A stretch of 64,000 nucleotides of DNA from Coturnix japonica (Eukaryota > Chordata > Aves > Galliformes > Phasianidae). Below the pieces are notes generated by a model that saw nothing but the letters and a program-made list of their open reading frames with translations, ran no database searches and had not been told where the DNA came from. Each line of letters begins with the position of its first letter. Position 1 is the first letter of the stretch. Below are positions 27,901 through 36,670 of the stretch, in pieces. The position numbers and the translations under genes were made by a program. The stretch covers positions 14,911,830 through 14,975,829 of the forward strand of contig NC_029521.1 of the NCBI RefSeq assembly GCF_001577835.2, read 5' to 3'.

Positions 27901-30900
27901 GGGGTGGGTTTAGTCAGTCTGTTGAGACCCTTAACAACAAAGCTGACAGTCCTTAGATCTTTGAGCAGATGCTTTTCCAAGCTACACATATTCTGTTAAA
28001 TGAAGGAACTGTGGTTTTGAGGTTTGCCTCCGCCTGGAATTGTTTGCCTATTTAACCAAAGAAAGCAAATCCCACTCTGTAGAGCCTATGGGGACTAAAC
28101 ACAAAGAGTCTAAGGCTGTTCAAATTTCTTCCGAAAAGCTAATGGATGGTAGTCCAGGGTCATTACTTGCTGGGTAAAAGCTGCTGGTGATGATGACTGT
28201 CCCACCCTGCCTTGATTTTCAGGTTTCTTCCCTTGGCTAGATCCCCACGTGGATCATGCAGGTAGTACACAGAGAAGCTTCCAGACCTGTCGGGGAGGCA
28301 GTGTTGCTGCTTGCAGTGAAACGTGGGGTGTGTGTGCATGTTTAGTGTGTGTGCATGCATGCATGCTCATTGTTATTCACTGCATGACTGGGAAGCTGCA
28401 CAACCAAGGCAGAGGATATACTTGTCCAGGGGACTGGTAAGCAACAGTTGTGCGTGCTGCAAGTAAAATGAAAGAACTTCTGTTACTCATGAGTCTGAGT
28501 ACAGAAGTCAGGGACTTCTCTATTTGCCTCCAGTTTTGGAAGATCCATGTCAGCTACTGGGCCAGTGGAGCACAGCCTGCTCCTTTCTTGGTTCTCCAGG
28601 CAATGAACAGTCCAGTGGCTGTAACTCACCTCATTTTTCTCCCTGTTACACTTTCAGACTCGTGCATGGCTTTGTTTGTGCTTCCCCTGGTTAGACTGAA
28701 AGAAAGGAGGTCCAATATAGACAATGATGAAGTAGAGCTTCCCAAGAAGAGTGTGGGGACTCTCTTCCAAGGGAAAAGTCCTCTTGGCTTTAGTTATTGG
28801 ATAAAGCTGGGGTCTGAATCTCCATCTTTTGGGGGAAAGTCAAATTGTAGAGCTTTTTAGACTGGTGATTGGTACTGATTAAACTCTTTGGAATTCACTG
28901 ATGATGGAAAATAGATATCTCCCAATCTATGCTATCAGTAGGGTAAGAATCAACGTCTTATTGGTGTGGCTCTGTGCAGTGATTGATTGTACTAGAGACC
29001 ATCTGCCAGGCACAAAAGATTATCTAGAGAGTCTCAGCTTTGTGTAGGAAATCTGAATACTGAGTACATGCTTACAGCACTCAGCAATCCTCACTATCCT
29101 TGCTGTGTAGAACAGGGAGTCCAGAAAGGGAGTTGTCCTTCCAACAGGGAAACAAAGGGCTTGATGATTCCCTGTTAAAGGAAAGATGGTTCCAAGGCAA
29201 TGACAGCAAATACTTCCTTGGGCTGAAGATGTTCTGTGATAATTCACTGCTAAGAAGTTCCTTTCTGGCAGCATTTAGCCCCAGTAAGTACTGATGGGAC
29301 AGTATGGTATGCCTGGATGAGCAGTGCAAATAAGTTTCCTTGAGAGTGCTTTCTTGCCTGCTGCTGTCCTTGTTTTGATAGGTACTTTTTTTTTTTCCAA
29401 CCTTAAAAGGAACTGTAAGACCTTGCAATCCAGCCAAACTTACTGCTTTGTAAACTCCTGAATGCAGGCTCGTGGAAAAATTCTTACTGGTATGCTGAAG
29501 GAAGTTCTTCACTTGTAGAAATCCCATGCTCTCAGAGAGCACCAAGGATAGGGTAAAGGATGATAATACGTTGGCTGATCTCTTTTCTGGCTAGGATAAT
29601 CCCTGACTCCATCCTGTGACAGTTGTGGGTTTTCTAGCTTAAGCATCGCCAGAAACTGCTGCCATGGAGCATTCCGTTCAGAGTTGATGAGGAATTGTCT
29701 TTCCCAAGTAGCATAGACAAGGCAGTCAGGGTTTTATCCCAGTAAAATGCAGCCGAGTCCTGTCATCTCGTGTCTGCTGATTGAGTGCCTGGCTTAAAGA
29801 CTATAATTTAAATAGCTGTTTCCTGTGAGGATTCAAAGTGCCACTGGACTGGAAGAGTGCCAGGGACTGCTAGACCACAAGCTTGGTGGGGGCCAGCAGA
29901 GTTCTAGGGCACAGAATCCCCAAGCTACAAATAAGTGCCAATTTAATTAAACTGCTGATCCAAACTCATCAGAGACCGAGTCTTGAAATCATGGGAAAAG
30001 GGAAGGCAAAAAGAGGCTGCCAGAATTTTAATAATAAAGGTAATTAAAGTAATGAAGCACCTTTAGCATCTTTACTCTGTGATTTTTAAAGCTCAGTTGA
30101 GGATCAGTGGCTCATTAAGTGTGGCACTGAGCTCCAACAATTTTGATATTGCCCCTTAGAATTATGCTGCTTTCTCGCAGATTCTTCCCATCTCATGGAC
30201 TGAGGTTATTAAGATCGACATGACAAAAGAAGCACTGGGGTTTTCTGTAGAGATCCAGATACTCTTACAAGACAGCAGCAGACAAGGTAGTTGGAATTTA
30301 ACCTTAGCAGAATGAAGTGTGGTTGCAGATCTTTTGATGTCATGTGACCTGATGGATTTTTAATTACCTGGAGTGAGGTTTGAGGCAATGCACCACAAAA
30401 ATGTCTGCTGAGAAACCCCTCTGATCCTAAGGGATTAATTGGCCAAGTCTGTTCCTTTCTAGGTGGGAAGCCAGTGAATTTTCCTAAGTTTTGGTCCCAA
30501 ACATGCTTTTGAAAGGGGAAAAATTCAACCCACCTCTAAACCCTTCCTCCTTCTATCACAGCAACCTCTACCACTGTGGAATTCCCCAGTGAGGTACTTG
30601 TGCAAGCATTAGTGAGAAAACTTCTCACTAATAGCTTAAAATAGCATAGCTTTTGTTGCAGTATCACAGCATTACATTTTCTGTCTAGGGAACCCCAGGA
30701 AGTCCCTGAACATACATTCATGCAAGGTTCCACCCTGACTCTGAGTCTGACTTCTTCAGCCTATGCAATATGTGAAAAGCTTCAGGTAGCTGCAGAAAAG
30801 GCTTTCTGTGTGGGACTGAGGGTGTTCCAGGACAGTCTGATCAGACATTGCCTTGTGGAGCATGTGTATGTACTCATGTGCTGAGAATGTAATTAAGAAA

Positions 30901-33900
30901 GAAAAGGAAGAAAGAACAGTTTCTGCTCTGCCAACTGGACCTTAAATTCCTCAGCTAAAATGGTCTGAAGGTGCAGTGGTGGGGAACTGGGGCTGTAAGC
31001 CCTTTAGCTAAGGGGAATTTCAAGCCATGAATTGATGCTGTGGCCATCTTCTCAAAGCCTGACATCTGTGTCTTGTTTGTTCTCCTGACAGCTCAGGACT
31101 CATGGACTGATCCCTCTGCTGCAAGAGGAGGCCTTCAGAAGAAAAAGGTAAGCTTTGGGCTGGAATATTTGCTGGTTGTCTTTTAGCTAGGGAACTCTAT
31201 GCAAGAGATATGTTCCTTTAAATGCTTATTGTCACACTCAGCTGCTCTTATGTTGACCCTTCCAGTTCTACATGATGTGCAACACTAGGACTTCAATCTG
31301 AATCATCTCAACTCTGCCATCCAAACTTATATACCATTATCCAAGGTGGCTTTTTTAGAACGTGGTTATCATCTGTAATGTAGCATGCTCTCTCATTAAT
31401 TCCCAGACTGAATATAGCCACCTATTGCTCGAAATACAGATTTAACCTTACTCCTGTGCACACACGTTTTTTGGATCAGATCGTGGTCAGTTCACACCTG
31501 ACAGCTGGGGGCAGCATTTCCCCTCAGCACGGTGAGAGCTACAGTGATTTTCCTCAGAAGCTTGATACAGACTGATATGGCACCATGTTGGCCCTGCTGC
31601 TCCCTGCTTTGTAGTCAATGCATTGGAGGGCCTGTAAGCTGAGCAGTTTTGCAACAAATGCTCTCAATACCCCATTTCTGTTACTGATGCCTGCTTGCAG
31701 GTGTGACAAGAAGCTTCTTTGGCACCATTCCTACCCCCCACTCCTCTTCTTTAGCTTGGAAGAGACTTCTCACCCTTTTTCTGGCAGCGTAGCTGGGAAC
31801 CTGCTTCAGGCTGTGCTCACTACAACAGGATTAGCCTCTTGTTAAAGCCATCTCCTTTTGATCTAGCCCTGTCAAAGTGAATCTATCCTGACTCTCTGGC
31901 TTAGCAGGGGCGCGATGAAGTGTTTGCAAGAGGATTCTCCCCCCATGTCGTGGGATTTTCCCCAGCACTTGCTCTGCTGGACACTTTACTGCTGCTAATC
32001 TCTACATTCAGGACTCGTGCCGTTGCAGAGCCAAGGCGGCTTTCTGAGGACCAATGTTTTCGGGGGCAACGGATCTCTTTGTCTGAACAATTCCAGAGTG
32101 GTTTTTTTGCTGTTGCTTTGACTGTTCATCTAGGATGCGAGAGGAAGGGCCCCATGCTCTTGAGAGGGCTTGAAAGAACAGAGATGTGTTACACATCTTG
32201 AGAACTAAGCTCTCTGAAAGTTACAAAGGAAGTTGCATTTGATTGTAGAGAGAGTAACCAGCCCTCTTTCCTTGGACTTGTATTTATGTTTGTTTTCAGC
32301 ACAGATTTTTTTTTTCTTTCTTTCTTTCTCTTATTTTTTTGACAGCTGCCTGAGAAATTTGCTCCTCTAGCTCCTATCACAGCTCCAGTAATGAACCTGC
32401 CCACTGAGCCCCAGGGGATCCATCCTCAGCTCTCCAGGTTGCAAGAATCTGGCCAGTCACCCCCAGGAGCTCCCAAGGAAGGCAGCCTGCAGGTATCAAG
32501 GGAAAGTGTGATATTCCCCAGCCACCAACTCCTTGTCAAAATATCTATAGAAAAATATCATGCCTTTTGAGATGCTTATTTCCTGGCAGCTGCAGGGCTT
32601 ATGTGCCTGCTTCTGAGCCCTTATAAAACATTTCTGCCTGAGTGTTAGAGGAATTGCTAGAATTGCTAGCAGCATGGAAAATGACACCTGTCTGTGACTA
32701 GAAGGGAGGCGGGCCAGACAGGCTATCAGCCTTCTGAAAGATGGGAATCCACAGAGACTTGAAGCTATACTGTAGTCTGTTCTTCCAGGTATTCTCTGAG
32801 TTTGCCAAGGGGTAAAATTCTTCCTGTTTGTAGTTGCAGGAAGGGAGTTTACCTACTCCCACCTTTTGTGCTCCTGCTGTTTATTCATCTATTTCTGTCT
32901 CTGTCAGTATCACCAGCTACCTGCAGAGAAAGTTGAGAAGAAGGAGCTGCCTCCTGAACACCAGGGTCTGAAGACCACACTTGAAGGGTTGGTGCAACGC
33001 TGCTCTGCTGTTGCCACTGATCCAGTAAGTCCTCCCTTCTCTGGTCTTTGGCTTCCTTGTCTTCACTGATGTTTGACTGATGTTTCTGTCAGCTGTAGAG
33101 AGGAAGAAGCTTCTCTACATAACCAGGTTATTTTCCATTTGATACCCTCCTTTAGGCTGTGGGATCTGAGATGCATTCTCTAACAGTTAATCCACTACCT
33201 CTTGTTGCCTCTCTGAGGCAATAGTTCTGTACTCCTAACTCTTTGAGGAAAGCAGAAGAAATGACCCCAACTAATTTAGCTTCCTTTTCCATGGTTTTGA
33301 TGCTTAGCTAGTTACTGCAGGGTGGCTGGCAGTACGAGCTTTTCAGAGGGAAAGGCTGAGATACACTGAAAGAGAAAGCCATACAAGCATTGTGTTTGAG
33401 TCACTGTAACTTTCCAGCCCATCTCCTGGAAAGTGTTCCCCCTAGGGATGTTAAGACCTGTAGTTTGGACTTAAAAGTCTGAGGATGTAAGCTGATGTGG
33501 AATTTGAGAGGCTGGATTGGTAGAGCAATGCAATACACCTGAGTTCCTGAGCCTGCCAGCCCTATCCCAGCATTGCCCAGAGCTAGGCATTTCTATCCAT
33601 AGTGCAGTGTACCTTTGAGTGGATTACCCAAGGCGGGGCAACCAGATCTCAAGTACTGAGACCCTTTCTCTGTGGTTACCTACAGTAGAAAGAATGTTTC
33701 CTCCCTTCCTCAAGGTGACCAGGGCTTCTGCCTCTAAGCTTCTGCTTAGGTGAACTGTGAGGTTATTTGAATGTCCAGTGGGTCAGTTGATGAACATTTC
33801 CCAGCTTTGAAAGTAGCTGTTCTGTCCAGTAGTCTGAAGGCACTGTTAGAAGGGACAAATGTTTAGGCTGTGAGGCAGAAAATGGGACAAATCTAGCCTC

Positions 33901-35101
33901 CTGTCTTGGAGACAATGCATGCATGTATATGTGCACAGCAAGAGCATGGCCAGTTTTTGTCACAGTCTCTGGCTGTAAACTGTCTGGTAGAGGTTGAGAT
34001 GCTGCTGAAATTGCGGGGTTCTGAGGGGAGACCTGAGCAAAGAGCAACGTGACACAGGGAATTGTGTGTTTGAAGTAATGTCTGTTTTACTTTAGAAAAC
34101 CCGAAGGAAGCTAGAGGATGCACTGCAGCGGCTGGAGACCTTGTATGACAAACTCCGTGAGCAGGCGGTAAGTGTATGCCTGCATTCCTTGTTATCAGGC
34201 TGGTTTCTTGATCCCATTTCTAAACTGTGCTGTGGGCCCTAGTGTCTGTTCCAGTATTTCCAGTACATACCCTCTTAAGAAAGCAAAGGGATTGCAAAAC
34301 CTTATAATGCTCCTTGAGTCTAGCCAACTTTAACTATTCTTCCTTAACCTCGGTCCAGAAATAGAGTAAGGAAGAGCTGTTAGGGGATATTTGTAGGGTG
34401 GTTTTCCTCCTAGGAAGTACACTGATACATATGTGTGTGTGTATATACAGGTTCTAGATGGGGAGGAGCATTTGTAAAGGAATGTTCTGGGGGTGGTTAT
34501 GAACCGAATGTATCTTCCAGCTAAGGGGATCCTGCTGATGTCAATTGCTGGAGGGTTATCAATTAAGGGAAGAACCTCTATGATATATTTTCTGTGAGTG
34601 TCCATTTAATGTCTGAATGGAGATGAGGTTCTGTGCTAGATGGACCTTTGATCTCCTCAAATACGTTTGAATATTCATTTAATATTGAAGTGTCATTACA
34701 TAGGACCTGTGTTAAGTATAACTTAACTTAGGTTTTGGATTAGTATTTGCTATGGGCTAGGAAACTGAGGGATGGAGCAGTCTAAACCTCCTGTCAGTGC
34801 CCGTCTTTGTAGGTGCTGCATTTGAGGATCAGGTAGAGGGCAGGAGGGGAGGTTATAGAGGGAGTTGGGGTCCTGTGTCACAGCACTAAGGATGCTGACT
34901 CATTTCTGCTTTTCCCCACAGCTCTCTCCAGCTATCCTCATGGGTCTCCATGAAATTGCCCGCTGCATTGAAGCTAGAAACTACCAACAGGGTCTCATGG
35001 TTCACACCCAAGTGGTGAGCAGCAGCAGTTTCAGTGAAGTGTCCGGTTTCATGCCTGTCCTGAAAGTTCTAATGACCATTGCTGGCAAGCTGAATGTGTA
35101 A
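8943..35101 (+). CDS. SEC31B: SEC31B, COPII outer coat subunit, complete coding region
   Basis: SEC31 pairs with SEC13 to form the outer cage of COPII vesicles at ER exit sites and boosts SAR1 GTP hydrolysis by SEC23. The start [20 protein letters not shown] matches SEC31A/B starts. Coding exons: 8943-9021, 10574-10697, 10924-11119, 11895-11990, 12865-13005, 13341-13483, 13734-13833, 15748-15909, 16805-16957, 17676-17906, 18903-18977, 19891-19974, 20924-21032, 21454-21632, 21860-21986, 22834-22979, 24498-24671, 25279-25467, 26212-26425, 26832-27155, optional 28223-28261, 31092-31147, 32346-32492, 32908-33024, 34096-34167, 34922-35101. All junctions are GT-AG and keep frame. The product is 1205 aa, or 1218 with the optional exon; human SEC31B is about 1180. 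Paralogue B rather than A is chosen from its position between NDUFB8 and WNT8B. Order: WD40 propeller, SEC13-binding blade, helical ACE1 fold, Pro-rich linker, C-terminal helical domain. Confidence 0.97.
9096..9118 (+). repeat. poly(A) tract
   Basis: Nearly pure A run in SEC31B intron 2, with no SINE or LINE body recognised beside it. Confidence 0.8.
9714..9744 (+). repeat. T-rich low-complexity tract
   Basis: Interrupted runs of T (with CC and C breaks) in SEC31B intron 2. Not a splice site by context, since the real acceptor is at 10573. Confidence 0.7.
11391..11414 (+). repeat. (ATT)n microsatellite
   Basis: About seven ATT units in SEC31B intron 4. Confidence 0.85.
13834..15747 (+). other. 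SEC31B: SEC31B intron 8 (1.9 kb), possible MIR fossil inside
   Basis: Opens with a weak GTACTT donor and closes with CTGTGATAG. Around 15157-15250 a stretch beginning CATTTTACAGACTGGAGG, with AGGGAGTTGCCCC further on, resembles the conserved core of a MIR SINE (CATTTTACAGATGAGGAAAC.. AACTTGCCC). The match is loose. Otherwise no feature. Confidence 0.35.
16805..17906 (+). CDS. SEC31B: SEC31B exons 10-11: SEC13-binding blade and start of ACE1 fold
   Basis: The two exons encode residues 348-475. [19 protein letters not shown] leads into [20 protein letters not shown], the conserved segment of SEC31 that supplies the missing blade of the SEC13 propeller. [19 protein letters not shown] begins the alpha-helical edge element. 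The exon 10 donor is GTAAGT at 16958; exon 11 ends at 17906. Confidence 0.93.
18903..24671 (+). CDS. SEC31B: SEC31B exons 12-18: alpha-solenoid (ACE1) edge element
   Basis: Seven exons encode residues 476-773, the dimerising helical rod of the COPII edge. Recognisable blocks are [15 protein letters not shown], the acidic variable stretch in exons 13-14 ([22 protein letters not shown]), [68 protein letters not shown] and [20 protein letters not shown]. Several codons are split by introns (Asp at the exon 14/15 and 16/17 joins) and all rejoin correctly. Intron 17 carries a CR1 fragment. Confidence 0.94.
20030..20146 (+). mobile_element. probable degraded CR1 3' end in SEC31B intron 13
   Basis: GGGGTCAGACTCAGTGATCT and TAGCTGTCCCTTCTAG resemble the tail of a CR1 3' UTR (ggactcgatgatcttagctgtcccttcc). 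The upstream part is too diverged to place, so the left edge is approximate. Confidence 0.5.
22168..22242 (-). mobile_element. short CR1 3'-end fragment in SEC31B intron 16
   Basis: GAATCACGAAGTCGCAGGGG followed by TTGGAAGAGACCTCAAGAGA is the antisense of a CR1 tail. Only about 75 bp remain. Confidence 0.7.
23054..23345 (-). mobile_element. CR1 LINE fragment in SEC31B intron 17
   Basis: Antisense CR1: AAATCATAGAATGGTTTGGA at the left edge, then GGGACCTGTAATATCATCTC, TCCAGCCTGGCCTGGAATGC and GTAAAGAATTTCTTCCTCAT, all typical of CR1 3' UTR and ORF2 end. The right edge is uncertain by some 40 bp. Confidence 0.85.
25279..27155 (+). CDS. SEC31B: SEC31B exons 19-21: proline-rich linker
   Basis: Residues 774-1015 start with the last helix ([16 protein letters not shown]) and then become Pro/Ser/Gln-rich, as in all SEC31 proteins, where this disordered linker holds SEC23-binding sites. 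Pro runs are visible ([29 protein letters not shown]). Exon 21 is the longest coding exon at 324 nt and ends one base into a codon. Confidence 0.92.
26142..26162 (+). repeat. short (TG)n tract
   Basis: A run of TG dinucleotides lies about 50 bp upstream of the SEC31B acceptor at 26211. Confidence 0.75.
27156..31091 (+). other. SEC31B: SEC31B long intron(s) before the SAR1-activating exon
   Basis: 3.9 kb of unique sequence between firm exons, split by the candidate microexon at 28223-28261. A TG/GCAT-rich run lies at about 28325-28375. Open frames here (for example 28450-28860) show no family resemblance. No other exon recognised. Confidence 0.5.
28223..28261 (+). CDS. SEC31B: candidate SEC31B 39-nt in-frame microexon (optional)
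   Basis: The acceptor context CTTGATTTTCAG precedes 39 nt that stay open in the phase left by exon 21, encoding [13 protein letters not shown]. They are followed by GCAG|GTAGTA. Both flanking introns are phase 1, so inclusion or skipping keeps the frame. I know no matching segment in SEC31A and cannot check SEC31B orthologues, so this may be an alternative exon, a lineage-specific exon or chance. Confidence 0.5.
31092..31147 (+). CDS. SEC31B: SEC31B exon with the SAR1-activating fragment
   Basis: Encodes [19 protein letters not shown], which aligns with the GWNDPP..KKKK segment of SEC31A. In yeast Sec31 the Trp-Asn pair of this fragment (W922/N923) inserts beside the SAR1 active site and speeds GTP hydrolysis. 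Here Trp (codon 31103-31105) is kept but the next residue is Thr (31106-31108). The frame and splice sites (CCTGACAG / GTAAGC) are clear. Confidence 0.9.
32307..32345 (+). repeat. SEC31B: T/C-rich tract serving as polypyrimidine tract
   Basis: Long run of T with CTTT units that ends in GACAG, the acceptor of the SEC31B exon at 32346. Confidence 0.7.
32346..35101 (+). CDS. SEC31B: SEC31B last four exons: C-terminal helical domain
   Basis: Exon 32346-32492 has [20 protein letters not shown], matching the MPENFMPPVPITSPIMNP of SEC31A. Exons 32908-33024, 34096-34167 and 34922-35101 encode the SRA1-like C-terminal bundle: [59 protein letters not shown] and [17 protein letters not shown] before the TAA stop. 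The last exon also carries the long 3' UTR. Confidence 0.95.
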
Positions 35102-36670
35102 CATGTGGAACAGCTGGTACAGTGCACATACTGAGCTGGTGGACTCCCTCACCTGTTGTTGTGCTGCAGGTTGTGGACTCTTCTTCTGACTCTGGAGAAA
35201 TAAGTCTGTGCCTGGAACTGTGCTGGACCAGCATGCCTGGCCCTATCTACTCTCCAGACAACTAGGAGTCTGGATATCCTGGAGACTGCTCTCTGTCTCT
35301 CTCCCTCCTTTTCTCCTTCTCTATCCCCCCACATTCCCCTCAAATCCACTTCCCAGCCCAGGGCTCTCAGTTTCAGGTGTCCAGGTAGCACAGAGATCCC
35401 CAAGGACTGTTCTCTGTTAGGCTCCTTTTCCCTGTTCCCCTAACACAAAGGGGAAACCCCTTCCAGTCTGATACTGCTTTTGTATAGGAGACAAATAGCT
35501 GACACCTCGGGCTCTACTCCCTGCTGTGCCTCAGTGACAGCTGCCTCTTTTGGGACCTAAGCTGGGGTGCCTCTGCTCCATTGGGCTGCAGTCAGGATCT
35601 CTCCTCTGATTCCTCCTTTATCTTCATTCTAATTTTCATCTCATCTCTTGCTCCTCTGCTCCCATACATGCTTACAACTAAGGTTACCTGCCAGCCTACT
35701 CTGGGCTGACTTTGATTCTCTCCTTCTTCACCCAGCTCTCCTTTCATAGAAAGTAAACAGAAGACAGCTATCCCCTGCATCCTCCAGTATCCTTTTTCCC
35801 TCCCATAAGCTGAAGGCTTGAGCCTTTGTTTTAGGCCAAGGCTTATTTCTCTCCCTTCTAGTTCATGGAATTCTCCCATTCAGGAATAATGGCAGATTGG
35901 GATGCTCTGTATACTCCTCCCTAGAGCCAGCAGCCTTGTGTTAGGGCTAAAAGCTGCACTGGCTGGCTGGCCTTTTTTTTTAGGACAGTGGGCTTATTGC
36001 CAGCTGATGTCTAAAGGCTTTCTACCTTGGGATTTCCAGGCAGTCTAATGGCTTTAGAAGCAACAGGGATTGTACAGGTCCCTTAAAGACCAGCCCAGGC
36101 TTGAGCAGAAGGAGAAGCCTCCTGACACGATAGTAGAAATGTGCTGCAGTCGATGGCATTGTCAGGTGCCAGGGACATGGCTGTACTGATGCTTTCCATT
36201 ACTGTGGTGTTTCCTCGGGGGTAAAATAAGTGAATGAAGCATGCCTGTCCTATGGAAGAAGTCTGGGAAAGCAGATGGGATTTTAGAGCACTTCCATGTG
36301 CATCATTTCTTCTGTTCCTCCCTCCTTGCCCTCTTCTCTTTCACACTAACCAGGCAGTGCAGTCCATGGACCCCAGCTGGGAGCGAGGCTTCTCAGTGTT
36401 TGGCTGCAGCCAGCCCCTGCTTCCTCTGCTTGCTGCTTGAGTGATAATGCCATCGTGGGTCTGTGGTTCAGTGACATACACAATTCAGCCTGCTCTACTA
36501 TGAGACTTAGGAGGGAGGGGGATCAGAAAAGGGAGGGAGAGGGTACATCTCATTCTCTCTTTTCCAGGTCAAAGTGCCTCCTTGTTGCTGCTTTGTTCTG
36601 TTTCTATTACTGCAGTTTGATACACTGAGAGATTACAGAACAGTGAAATAAAAGCTGCGTTTTGTGATGG
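35102..36670 (+). other. SEC31B: SEC31B 3' UTR with AATAAA at 36647-36652
   Basis: About 1.57 kb of C/T-rich unique sequence follows the stop codon. A canonical AATAAA at 36647-36652, followed by a GT-rich stretch (TTTTGTGATGGTG), is the best cleavage signal. No repeat is seen. The 3' end is inferred and an earlier site is possible. Confidence 0.55.

Noticed and set aside
28185-28200. TGATGATGA resembling a C-box of a snoRNA
   Set aside because: No D box, terminal stem or proper spacing was found, and the same holds for similar TGATGA words elsewhere in the introns.
28450-28860. 136-codon open frame in a SEC31B intron
   Set aside because: No family resemblance and no acceptor in the right phase to join SEC31B.
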